64,000 nt of DNA, from the NCBI GenBank assembly GCA_013697915.1, contig JACCVY010000240.1:25635-89634 (forward strand), given 5' to 3'. The notes below the pieces were generated by a model that worked only from the letters and a program-made list of their open reading frames with translations, was not told the origin of the DNA and ran no database searches. Positions within the stretch are counted from its first letter, which is position 1; the number at the start of each line of letters is the position of its first letter. Source of the DNA: Blastocatellia bacterium. Its GTDB lineage: Bacteria; Acidobacteriota; Blastocatellia; Pyrinomonadales; Pyrinomonadaceae. Positions 53,053-61,293 of this stretch are shown one piece after another. A program made the translations under genes and the position numbers.

Positions 53053-53439
53053 GTGCCTTATTCGCAAATTTTTAAAAATCATTTCGAGAACCCGCGCAAC
53101 GGCGGCGAACTCAAGGGAGCCGATGTAGTCGCCGAGGAAACAAACCCTGTTTGCGGCGATCGCCTGCGCCTCGCACTGAAAATAAATGAAGGAACGATTG
53201 AAGCGGCACGCTTTCTGGCCTATGGCTGTCCGCCGGTTCTGGTCTGCGGCTCGGCGCTAACGGAATTGATTCAGGGGAAAACTACTGAAGAGGCTTTGCT
53301 GGTAACGAGAAAGCAACTCGTCGCAGCGGTCGGCGGCCTTCCTTTAAGAAAACAACACGCCGCCGCGCTGGCGATTGAAACTCTGCGATCTGCGATCGAA
53401 AACAAAAAGAGCGGGGGCAAGCCCACCTTCCCAACCTGA
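53053..53439 (+). CDS. IscU/NifU-N-like scaffold protein with a non-canonical cysteine set
   Basis: 128 residues from GTG 53053. The first Cys is canonical: NPVCGDRLRLALKIN (Cys34). The second is in AYGCPPVLVCGSALTEL: Cys59 lines up with IscU's second Cys and an extra Cys65 falls six residues later. The region matching IscU's third Cys (K-x-H-C-S) reads LRKQHAAALAIETL, so the third Cys is Ala103 while the Lys and His are kept. The last residues (KSGGKPTFPT) and the stop come from a family A repeat. Co-transcribed with the desulfurase gene. Cluster ligation must differ from standard IscU; function as a scaffold or sulfur carrier is inferred. Confidence 0.82.
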   Translation: MPYSQIFKNHFENPRNGGELKGADVVAEETNPVCGDRLRLALKINEGTIEAARFLAYGCPPVLVCGSALTELIQGKTTEEALLVTRKQLVAAVGGLPLRKQHAAALAIETLRSAIENKKSGGKPTFPT

Positions 53440-53546
53440 GAGATTTTCCATGTCGATCTTCCCGTTTACAGTAAAAGCCATTCAATCGACAAACCTGGAT
53501 CTAATTTAGAAAGTCTCGTGGTCGGGAAGGTGGGCATGCCCCCGCT
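53410..53546. repeat. palindromic intergenic element, family A, copy 4 (overlaps the IscU-like gene end)
   Basis: Left arm AGCGGGGGCAAGCCCACCTT then CCCAACCTGAGAG (53410-53442), right arm TCTCGTGGTCGGGAAGG then TGGGCATGCCCCCGCT (53514-53546). The left arm is read in frame by the IscU-like gene, ending at TGA 53437-53439. The centre differs from the other copies. Confidence 0.85.
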
Positions 53547-53570
53547 GGTTCGTAGCCATTTCCGCGGGGT

Positions 53571-56291
53571 TCAGGGATTAGTGAGCCGCGGCCGTGTGGC
53601 TTGGGGCGAAGCGCCTTGTCGATGATATTCAGGGCCGCAATATTTTTTGGGCTCAGTGCCGAGCACAAACGTCCTGGTACGAATCACCGGACAACTTTCC
53701 ACCGCTATCAACCCGGTAGTTGGATCAATATCAAGAGTAATAGTTCCTTCTAATCTTCCACTCTCATTAGTGCGAAGTTCGCTTCTTGGCTTTTTCGGCG
53801 AGGGACTAGGCGAAGGTTCAAGAGTCGTCAATGGGACGATGTCGGCCGGCTCAACTGTTGGTAACTCTTCGGGCGTCAATTCTGGCTCTGGAATCGTCTC
53901 TGCACCGTGGGGCGCTGTGCCATTAATAAAAAGTTCTATGCGCTTATCCGGATCATCCGGTGCAGCCGGGGCCCCGGTCTTTGGATTGATCGCGATTTGT
54001 TCAATGCCGGCCGGCATGGCCCAGTCGCCCTGCCATTCGGGATGTTCTGCCAGAGCAACCTGCATGAAGTCGCTCCATATCGGCAGCGCGGAATTCGCTC
54101 CAGTCAGGCCAAGTTGTGATCCATCGTCAAATCCAACCCACACGACGCACACCAAATTCGGCGTGTAGCCGGCAAACCAACCGTCTCGCGAAGTGCCTGT
54201 TTTCCCGGCGACGTTTGCTTTAAATCCACGGGCCCGCAACGGCGCTGCAGTACCGCGATTCACTACGTCCTTCATAAACGAGGTCATCACATAGGCAACG
54301 TCCGGATGAAACACTTCGTTTTTTTGTGGCGTGGGCGCAGCGATGGTCACGCCCGTCCCGGTGGTGATGCGATTAATTGCGATGGGCGTAGTGCGCGTGC
54401 CGAGGGTGGCGAACGCGGTGTAGGCGGAGGAGACTTGCAGCGGCGTGGCTTCACTGGTGCCGAGCGCCATCGCCGGATAGGCGTGCGCGGGCTTGGGCAG
54501 CCCTGCCTTTGCGGCCAGATTCATGACACGCCCAATTGTCACTTCCATGGCCACGTCAACCGTCACTACGTTCAAACTATGGACCAGCGCGTCGCGCAGC
54601 GTGACGGGCGCATGTGAATACTTGTCGCCAAAGTTACCGGGGGAATATTCCTGATTGTCGTAAGTGAATGTCTTTGGTTCGTCAACGTAAGTCGTCGCCG
54701 CGGTGATAACCCGAGGAACAGGATCGTAGGCAGTGTTGAGCGCGGTCGCATAAACGAACGGTTTGAACGATGAGCCCGGTTGCCGCAGCGCATCAGTGAC
54801 TCGATTGAGCTGGCTCTTGGCATAATCGCGTCCGCCAACCATCGCCACAATTTCTCCGGTCTTCGCATTCATCGCGACCAGCGCCGCTTGCAGCGTTCCG
54901 GGGGCAAAACGTTTCGCTTCAATCTTATCGAGAGCAGCGAGTTGTTTTGTAACAGCGGCGTAAGCGGCGCGCTGCAAATCAAGATCGATGGTTGTATAAA
55001 TTCGCAGATGCTCGGCCGCGCCTGGCCCGGCAATGATGTCGCCAAGCTGACTCTGGACGTAATCAGCAAAATACGGCGCGTCAGAGATATCAATGCGCCC
55101 CTTTGTAGCCGCCACTTGCAGCGGCTGCGCCTTCGCCTGGGCTGCTTCGTCGGCCGTAATCGCGACGGTTTCCGCCATGTTATCCAGCACCTGATTGCGC
55201 CTTGCCGTGGCCGTGTCGAGGTCGTGATACGGATTGTAGCGGTTAGGGCTGCGTATCAATCCGGCAAGAAAAGCGGACTCGGGAAGAGTCAGATTAGTGA
55301 CGTCCTTGTTGAAATATGCGTCCGCCGCTTCGCCAAAACCATTTATCGAAAAGCCCGATTGTTGGCCCAGGTAAACCTGATTCGCATAGAGCGCGAATAT
55401 TTGCTCTTTCGACAGGCGCGTCTCGAGAATGATCGACATGTAGGCTTCGGCAACTTTGCGTCGCAACGTTCGCTCCGGCGACAGCAGCAGGTTCTTGACC
55501 AATTGTTGAGTGATGCTGGAACCACCCTGCCGCGCGATCGGCGAATTGGGATCAGAATCGTAGCGCCGCACCAGCGCGCGCAGGATGCCGCGAAGGTTTA
55601 CACCGTGATGTTCGAAGAAAGATCTGTCCTCAGTTACCACGATCGCCTTCACCAGATGAGGCGGCAGATCGTTATAGCCGACGATCTTCCGTTTAGATCG
55701 ATCGCGACCTGTTACTGAGCTGATCAGTTGCGGTTCAAGCCAGGCTTTATCCAATTTTGCGTTGGTGTCGAGGTCCGAGATCCCGCTGACTGCTTTTCCG
55801 GTTCGCGCAAACTGGACGCGCACGTGCTGAAACTGCCGCTGGCCGTCGACGACGTTGCTGTCGCTTGGTTCAATTTCCACTGCGCCGTTGTTTACAGTAT
55901 AACGACCCCGAGCTTTGTCCGCCTGTTGGGCTTTTTCAACGTAACCCGCGCCCTTCAAAAGTTCCAACAGTTGATCCTCAGTGATTGCCTGGCCCACGTG
56001 GAGCTGCTTTGGCGCCGCGTAGATTCCGGCGGACCGCGTGAAGACTTCGCCTTTCAATAAATTGTCGATGCGTCCGGAAAAAACAGTCCAGTAGTAAATC
56101 AAAAATCCAAAAACGATGATGGATATCGCGGCGAGCGGAATGATTACCGGCGGACTGAGCAGGCGCCGCAGCACGCGACGGCCAAAACTGGGATCAGGTT
56201 GCGCGTAAGCTACGATGCGAGATTGGCCTCGGGGATCCTTTCCCGGTCTAACTCCGGGTGGCTTTCCTTCAGGTGGGTATCTTACTGGCAT
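53571..56291 (-). CDS. class A penicillin-binding protein (PBP1b-like glycosyltransferase/transpeptidase)
   Basis: 906 residues. TM helix at about 43-68 (SPPVIIPLAAISIIVFGFLI), a UB2H-like region (about 80-170), a GT51 transglycosylase with EDRSFFEHHGVNLRG and GGSSITQQLVKNLLLSPERT, and a transpeptidase whose active Ser is in RQPGSSFKPFVYATAL (SxxK), with SLN in ALVHSLNVVTVD and AGKTGTSRDGWFAGYTPN (KTGT). The C-terminal 150 residues are Pro/Glu/Ser-rich with a cystine-like tail, without an OB insert. It polymerises and cross-links peptidoglycan. Confidence 0.95.
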   Translation of the reverse strand: MPVRYPPEGKPPGVRPGKDPRGQSRIVAYAQPDPSFGRRVLRRLLSPPVIIPLAAISIIVFGFLIYYWTVFSGRIDNLLKGEVFTRSAGIYAAPKQLHVGQAITEDQLLELLKGAGYVEKAQQADKARGRYTVNNGAVEIEPSDSNVVDGQRQFQHVRVQFARTGKAVSGISDLDTNAKLDKAWLEPQLISSVTGRDRSKRKIVGYNDLPPHLVKAIVVTEDRSFFEHHGVNLRGILRALVRRYDSDPNSPIARQGGSSITQQLVKNLLLSPERTLRRKVAEAYMSIILETRLSKEQIFALYANQVYLGQQSGFSINGFGEAADAYFNKDVTNLTLPESAFLAGLIRSPNRYNPYHDLDTATARRNQVLDNMAETVAITADEAAQAKAQPLQVAATKGRIDISDAPYFADYVQSQLGDIIAGPGAAEHLRIYTTIDLDLQRAAYAAVTKQLAALDKIEAKRFAPGTLQAALVAMNAKTGEIVAMVGGRDYAKSQLNRVTDALRQPGSSFKPFVYATALNTAYDPVPRVITAATTYVDEPKTFTYDNQEYSPGNFGDKYSHAPVTLRDALVHSLNVVTVDVAMEVTIGRVMNLAAKAGLPKPAHAYPAMALGTSEATPLQVSSAYTAFATLGTRTTPIAINRITTGTGVTIAAPTPQKNEVFHPDVAYVMTSFMKDVVNRGTAAPLRARGFKANVAGKTGTSRDGWFAGYTPNLVCVVWVGFDDGSQLGLTGANSALPIWSDFMQVALAEHPEWQGDWAMPAGIEQIAINPKTGAPAAPDDPDKRIELFINGTAPHGAETIPEPELTPEELPTVEPADIVPLTTLEPSPSPSPKKPRSELRTNESGRLEGTITLDIDPTTGLIAVESCPVIRTRTFVLGTEPKKYCGPEYHRQGASPQATRPRLTNP

Positions 56292-56464
56292 AAGAACAGG
56301 CGATAGACCTCGCTGGTCCAGTTGTGCTTCGGGCTGTGGTCAGTCGTCCATCCTCGTGGCTCAAATGCTAACCTCTCGCACTCAAGGTGTCCACTTGATT
56401 GACAGCCTAAGTGTCTTTAGCTAACGTCCAAAGTCCAATTGCGCTTAGATGCGATCAGTAACTT

Positions 56465-57511
56465 ATGAGTCTATCGCCAACGCGAAGGCCTTCGCTTACC
56501 GGGAACGATCGCCGCATCCTCTTTGCCCTGCTGGCCGTCATAGTTGCCATGGGTTGCGGGGCCATCGGCTTCCATCTAATTGAAGGCTGGTCGATACTTG
56601 ATAGCCTGTATGCGGCGGCGCAAACTGTCACCACGGTCGGCTACGGCGATGTTACGCCGGCAACTCGTAACGGTCGATTGTTTGCGATGGTTTTCATGCT
56701 GGCCGGCGTTGGTGTTGTGCTATATGCGCTGACGGCGACCGTGCATGCGATAGTGCAGTCGGAGTTGGTGGCCACCTTCGGCGAGCGGCGACAGTCGAGA
56801 AAAATGAGCAAGTTAAGAAATCATTTCATCGTTTGCGGCGCGGGACGTGTGGGCTCACATCTGGTGCGGAGTCTGCTGAATGGTAATGAAACTTTTGTTG
56901 TCATCGAAAGAGATCCCCAACGAGTGGCGGACCTAACCGCACTGGGCGTAACGGTGCTGGTGCGCGACGCGACGTTGGAAGAGACTTTACGAGAAGCTGG
57001 CGTTGAGGTAGCGCGCGGCCTTGCGTCATGCTTGCCGGACGATGCTGATAACGTGTATGTCGTGCTTACCGCCCGCGATTTGAATTCGAATCTACACATC
57101 GTCGCGCGCGCGGCTGAAGAGCAGGCAGAGGCAAAGCTGATTCGCGCGGGCGCCAATCGAGTGGTGGCGCCAACGATCATCGGCGGTCACCGCATGGCGA
57201 TGGCGCTGACCAAGCCCGCAGTCGACGATTTTATCGGCTCAATCACTGCCAACAAGCTGGAGCTGGCATTTGAAGAACTCAAGGTTGATCCAGCATCGCG
57301 GTTGGTCGGGCAGAAACTGAGCGAAACGAATATTCGTTCCGAACTGGACATCGTCATCGTCAGTATCCAGCGCGCTGATGGTCAAATACTTTTCAACCCG
57401 AGCGGCGACGCGGTTATCGGCAGCGGAGATGTTCTCATCGCCATTGGTCATTCAGAATCGTTAATGAAACTGGACGCTCTGGCTAAAGGCCTGGCGGTTA
57501 ATTTGGTTTAG
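56465..57511 (+). CDS. potassium channel with TrkA-N/TrkA-C (RCK) domains
   Basis: 348 residues: two TM helices with a P-loop between them carrying the filter TVTTVGYGDVTPAT (about 56-69), then a cytosolic TrkA-N NAD-binding domain starting NHFIVCGAGRVGSHLVRSLL (near 117) and a TrkA-C domain at the end (LVGQKLSETNIRSELDIVIV). The layout is that of MthK/Kch-like ligand-gated channels. TrkA-N binds NAD(H) or other nucleotides. The stop is immediately followed by the ATG of the epimerase gene, so the channel is translationally linked to the heptose-related cluster. Role in the cluster unknown. Confidence 0.92.
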   Translation: MSLSPTRRPSLTGNDRRILFALLAVIVAMGCGAIGFHLIEGWSILDSLYAAAQTVTTVGYGDVTPATRNGRLFAMVFMLAGVGVVLYALTATVHAIVQSELVATFGERRQSRKMSKLRNHFIVCGAGRVGSHLVRSLLNGNETFVVIERDPQRVADLTALGVTVLVRDATLEETLREAGVEVARGLASCLPDDADNVYVVLTARDLNSNLHIVARAAEEQAEAKLIRAGANRVVAPTIIGGHRMAMALTKPAVDDFIGSITANKLELAFEELKVDPASRLVGQKLSETNIRSELDIVIVSIQRADGQILFNPSGDAVIGSGDVLIAIGHSESLMKLDALAKGLAVNLV

Positions 57512-58354
57512 ATGAAAATTCTCGTTACCGGCGGCAGTGGTTATCTGGGCACACACGTCTGCCGCTTCTTCAATGCCGATGATTTCTCGCGGCGCACCGG
57601 CCACGACATCCTTGACGACGAAGACGTCCGAGCGGTGGCTGACTATGACGTCGTAATTCATCTCGCCGCACATCTCGACAAGGACCCCCAAGCAGCCGAA
57701 CTCTGTTTTCGGACTAATGCCGAAGGCGCGGCGAACGTAGTAAAAAATCTCAAGCCCAACGCTGCATTTATCTACGCGTCGACCAAGGACATTTACGGTT
57801 CACACGCAAACTTACATGCTCAGGTTTCGGAAAGTTGTGCAACTGACTACTGCGGCCAAACCGCGTTAGAGTGGTCAAAACTGATTGGCGAACGCTATGT
57901 TGAATATTTCGCGCGCCGCAATGACGTACGCGCCTGTATTTTCCGCATGTCGACTGTTTACGCCCGCCCTTCCGACGGCAATGAATCCGGTTTTGTGACG
58001 CATTATGTCGAATCCGTTAAACGTGGGCAGCCCATTCATCTTCCTTTAGACGGCCAGCCCATACGCGACATTCTGCACGTTGACGACTTTTCCCGGGCTT
58101 GCCAGGCGTTCATCGACTCGGCGCATACTTCGGGTTTGTATAATGTCGGCGGCGGAATGCAAAACTCGGTGGGCTTGAGAGAACTCGTCACCATGGTTGG
58201 CAAGCAAATTGAACTTGAGCCGGTGATTGTTGATGCAGGTCCGTTGCCGCCGAATGTTCCCGTTCGCTATGTTTCGGATTTGACGAAAATCCGCGAACAG
58301 CTTGGCTGGGAACCACAGATAGGAATCGCGGAAGGACTGCGCGGTCTCTTGTAG
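57512..58354 (+). CDS. NAD-dependent epimerase/dehydratase-like SDR lacking the catalytic-position Lys
   Basis: 280 residues. NAD site ILVTGGSGYLGTHVCRFF (3-20), HLAAHLDKDPQAAEL, FIYASTKDIYGSHANL (about 86-101) and DILHVDDFSRACQAF are extended-SDR features. At the catalytic site the YxxxK motif reads Tyr113-Cys-Gly-Gln-Thr117 (DYCGQTALEWSKL), so the Lys is missing; the next Lys is 123. It may be a non-oxidative or altered epimerase, possibly related to heptose C6 epimerisation, because waaF and heptose genes follow. It starts at the base after the channel stop. Confidence 0.85.
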   Translation: MKILVTGGSGYLGTHVCRFFNADDFSRRTGHDILDDEDVRAVADYDVVIHLAAHLDKDPQAAELCFRTNAEGAANVVKNLKPNAAFIYASTKDIYGSHANLHAQVSESCATDYCGQTALEWSKLIGERYVEYFARRNDVRACIFRMSTVYARPSDGNESGFVTHYVESVKRGQPIHLPLDGQPIRDILHVDDFSRACQAFIDSAHTSGLYNVGGGMQNSVGLRELVTMVGKQIELEPVIVDAGPLPPNVPVRYVSDLTKIREQLGWEPQIGIAEGLRGLL

Positions 58355-58390
58355 GTGTGTTTGAGTACAATATAAGTCACAAGCAAAAAT

Positions 58391-58523
58391 AAGATTTACC
58401 ATTTACCATTTGAGTTTCTCATTTTTCATTCAGGAGGTTTGAGCACTTCCTTCGTGGATTCGATCCTAGTTCGTCTAACGAAATGAAAAATGAGAAATGT
58501 CAAATGGTAAATGGTAAATCTTC
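58391..58523. repeat. palindromic A/T-rich element, family F
   Basis: AAGATTTACCATTTACCATT then TGAGTTTCTCATTTTTCATT (58391-58430) is the complement of AATGAAAAATGAGAAATGTC then AAATGGTAAATGGTAAATCTT (58481-58523). It lies between the epimerase and waaF genes. Each arm is built of tandem TTTACCA or TGAAAAA-like units. Confidence 0.8.
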
Positions 58524-58541
58524 CTTAAGAAGCTAGTCAGG

Positions 58542-59678
58542 ATGAACTCAACCGACCCCAAGCAAATTAGGCGAATCATCGTCCGAGGCACCAACTGGGT
58601 TGGAGATGCGATGATGACTCTGCCTGCGTTGCGCGAGTTGAGACGGTTGTTTCCTGAGGCGCACATCACGCTTGCTACTCGTTCCTGGGCGAAAGGTTTA
58701 TTCATCGGCGCCGAGTTTATTGATGAAATGCAAATTCAGGATGGGCGGGGGCTACGTTCTTTTTTTCAGCAGGTGCGCGCCTGGCGAAAAGGTCAGTTTG
58801 ATCTGGCGGTGCTGTTAACTAATTCTTTCGCATCGGCCCTGGTTGCGGCTGTTGCGAGAATTCCTGTGCGAATTGGTTACGCAGCTGACGGTCGGGCGAG
58901 TTTGCTTACGCATCCGATCGACTTGCCGGAATGGCGCAGCACTAAGCACGAAGTTTTTTATTATCTGAAGATAATTGCCGGGCTCGAATGGATCTTTACC
59001 GGGCAGCAGACTTTTCTCGACGTCCAACCCGATGCTTCGCTCGAAGTTTCCGACGTTCGCAAGAATGACGCGCGCTATCTTCTAGGGCGTCAGGGTATCG
59101 CTGAAGACCGGCCGGTAATTGCGCTGTGTCCCGGCTCGATAAACAGTCGCGCCAAACGCTGGCCCGCGGAAAGCTACGCCGTGCTCGCCGATCGCTGTAT
59201 CGATACGCTGAGGGCCCAGATACTGCTGGTGGGTTCGAAAGAGGAACTGGAAGTTTCGCGGCAAGTCGCCGATCGCATGCATAACAAGCCCATTGTGCTG
59301 ACGGGCCAAACCGACATTGCTGAGGTAGTCGCGGTGCTCAGCATCGCTGATCTGTTGATTACTAACGACACGGGTCCGGCACACATCGCTGCCGCACTGG
59401 GACGTCCAACGCTCGTGATTTTCGGGCCTACAAACCCCTTGACGACGCGCCCGTTTTCGCCCTTCGCGGAAATTATTCGTCATCCGCCGGACTGCGCGCC
59501 ATGCATGCTACGCGATTGTCCGATTGACCATCGCTGCATGACTGCGATTACGCCTGACGACGTTTTCGCACGCGCGCGCGAAATGATGTCCGGTAAACTT
59601 CAGTTTGCCGCCTGTGACAGTTCAAGCTCATCGGCGCCGAAAAGCGACAAACTAAAGTTTGTCGGACAAGTAAAATGA
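58542..59678 (+). CDS. waaF: ADP-heptose:LPS heptosyltransferase II
   Basis: 378-residue GT9 enzyme that adds the second heptose of the LPS inner core. N-terminus IIVRGTNWVGDAMMTLPALR; C-terminal half with ALCPGSINSRAKRWPAESYA, ILLVGSKEELEVS, LLITNDTGPAHIAAALGRPT and IFGPTNPLTTRPFSPF, then CPIDHRCMTAI. Heptosyltransferase I (waaC) has the same fold, but the GTNWVGDAMMTLPAL start fits WaaF better. The last codons (SDKLKFVGQVK) run through the CGACAAAC-TAAA-GTTTGTCG palindrome. gmhB overlaps its stop by 4 bases. Confidence 0.92.
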   Translation: MNSTDPKQIRRIIVRGTNWVGDAMMTLPALRELRRLFPEAHITLATRSWAKGLFIGAEFIDEMQIQDGRGLRSFFQQVRAWRKGQFDLAVLLTNSFASALVAAVARIPVRIGYAADGRASLLTHPIDLPEWRSTKHEVFYYLKIIAGLEWIFTGQQTFLDVQPDASLEVSDVRKNDARYLLGRQGIAEDRPVIALCPGSINSRAKRWPAESYAVLADRCIDTLRAQILLVGSKEELEVSRQVADRMHNKPIVLTGQTDIAEVVAVLSIADLLITNDTGPAHIAAALGRPTLVIFGPTNPLTTRPFSPFAEIIRHPPDCAPCMLRDCPIDHRCMTAITPDDVFARAREMMSGKLQFAACDSSSSSAPKSDKLKFVGQVK

Positions 59679-60271
59679 ACCGAGCAGTCTTCATCGATCG
59701 CGACGGCACTATCTCTGAAGAAGTTGGTTACATAAACCACCTGTCGCGCTTTCGTTTGTTTCCATATTCGGCCACCGCGATCAAGCAATTACACCAAAAT
59801 GGCTACCTCGCTATCGTCATCACCAACCAGGCGGGAGTTGCGCGCGGATATTTTTCCGAAGAGATGGTCCAGGCCATTCATAAGCAAATGACTAAAGATC
59901 TTGAAGCAAGCGGCGCGGCGCTCGACGCGATTTACTATTGCGCGCATCACCCGTCTGTAGGTGAGCCTCCTTATCAGTTCGATTGCGACTGTCGCAAACC
60001 AAAGCCCGGGCTATTGTTGCGCGCCGCGCAGGATTACGACATCGACCTGAGAAATAGTTGGATGGTGGGCGATCGCTACAGCGACATAGAATTGGCGGCC
60101 AATGCCGGCCTGAAATCCGCGCTGGTTTTAAGTGGCTATGGTCGCGGTGAGTGGGAACACCAACGCGACAACTGGACCACGCAGCCCGATCTGGTTGCGG
60201 AAGATTTGTTGGCAGCCGTTAGTCGAATCGGTAATCTTGATTTGACGGCCACCTCGGGGAAAACGACTTGA
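59675..60271 (+). CDS. gmhB: D-glycero-beta-D-manno-heptose-1,7-bisphosphate 7-phosphatase
   Basis: 198-residue HAD phosphatase in ADP-heptose synthesis. Nucleophile motif VFIDRDGTISEEVGYI, then VITNQAGVARGYF, the zinc site YYCAHHPSVGEPPYQFDCDC (Cys/His cluster), KPKPGLLLRAAQ and MVGDRYSDIELAANAGLKS. The zinc loop separates GmhB from histidinol-phosphatase-type HADs. The start overlaps waaF by ATGA, and the stop overlaps the rfaE1 TTG start, so translation is coupled along the operon. Confidence 0.94.
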   Translation: MNRAVFIDRDGTISEEVGYINHLSRFRLFPYSATAIKQLHQNGYLAIVITNQAGVARGYFSEEMVQAIHKQMTKDLEASGAALDAIYYCAHHPSVGEPPYQFDCDCRKPKPGLLLRAAQDYDIDLRNSWMVGDRYSDIELAANAGLKSALVLSGYGRGEWEHQRDNWTTQPDLVAEDLLAAVSRIGNLDLTATSGKTT

Positions 60272-61290
60272 CAGTTGAACGAACACTCTTGCAGGAGCGA
60301 CTGATCAGTATCGTCAGGCGCTTTGGCGATCGAAGGATTCTGGTGATCGGCGACTTAATTGCCGATCAGTTTATTTATGGCGCCATTGATCGCGTTTCGC
60401 GTGAAGCGCCAGTTTTCATCCTGCGGCATGAACATACCGAAACGCTTCCCGGCGGCGCGGCAAACTGCACTATGAATCTTGCCTCACTCGGGGCCGCGGT
60501 TTCATTAATCGGCATTCGCGGGGATGACGAAGCGGGTAACGCGGTGAATGAGAAGCTAAACAACGCGGGTGTCGATACCACGGGCCTGCTGGTATCAAAC
60601 GTGCTGCGCACCACGACCAAAGTTCGCATTCTCGCCGGGCAGTTGCACTCGACACGCCAACAGGTGATTCGCGTTGACTACGCAGGCGAGCCATTGACGG
60701 AAACGCCCGTGCGCGAAAAACTGCGCGAGGTGGTACTCGAACAGGCGCACGGGGTCGATGCAGTAATCGTTTCCGACTATAACTACGGCGTGGCCGATGG
60801 CGAGATGGCTGCGTTTACCAGAGACGTTGCGGCGGCAAGAAAAATCCCTTTGCTGGCTGACTCGCGCTTTCGTCTGGCGAGTTTTGCGGGCTTCACTTCG
60901 GCAACGCCAAATGAAGACGAAGTTGAACAACTGCTCGGAAAACAAATCGCGAACGTCGCTGAATTGGAATCAGCCGCGGAGGAGTTGCGAGAGCAACTGG
61001 GTTATCGCGCGTTGTTGGTAACGCGCGGCGGTCAGGGAATGATGCTGCTCGAAGACGGCGTCCCGGCAATTCACATTGACGCGATAGGCTCGCACGAGCC
61101 GGTTGATGTCACCGGCGCAGGCGACACCGTCATTGCGGCCTACGCCCTCGCGCTCGCTTCTGATTCGTCTTTCCCTGATGCGGCGCGCATTGCAAACTAT
61201 GCTGGCGGCTTGGTGGTCATGAAGCGGGGCACCGCGTCAGTGACACGCGAGGAGTTGGAGACTTCCGTGTTGCATTCGGAAATTTCATAA
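60268..61290 (+). CDS. rfaE1: D-glycero-beta-D-manno-heptose-7-phosphate kinase (HldE kinase domain)
   Basis: 340-residue PfkB-family sugar kinase starting at TTG 60268 (TTGA overlap with gmhB). Motifs: ILVIGDLIADQFIYGAIDRV, PGGAANCTMNLASLGAAVSL, VIVSDYNYGVADGEM and the phosphate-loop/catalytic Asp in PVDVTGAGDTVIAAYALALA. It phosphorylates heptose-7-phosphate to the 1,7-bisphosphate. In E. coli it is fused to the adenylyltransferase (HldE); here the second activity is a separate gene 3 bases on. TTG start is inferred from the overlap and length. Confidence 0.92.
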   Translation: MTVERTLLQERLISIVRRFGDRRILVIGDLIADQFIYGAIDRVSREAPVFILRHEHTETLPGGAANCTMNLASLGAAVSLIGIRGDDEAGNAVNEKLNNAGVDTTGLLVSNVLRTTTKVRILAGQLHSTRQQVIRVDYAGEPLTETPVREKLREVVLEQAHGVDAVIVSDYNYGVADGEMAAFTRDVAAARKIPLLADSRFRLASFAGFTSATPNEDEVEQLLGKQIANVAELESAAEELREQLGYRALLVTRGGQGMMLLEDGVPAIHIDAIGSHEPVDVTGAGDTVIAAYALALASDSSFPDAARIANYAGGLVVMKRGTASVTREELETSVLHSEIS

Positions 61291-61293
61291 CCA

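Noticed and set aside
54780..55718. 312-codon open frame on the plus strand
   Set aside because: It is exactly antisense to the PBP1 transpeptidase/glycosyltransferase coding region, is Arg-rich with no family motif, and disappears as a product of codon bias of the real gene.
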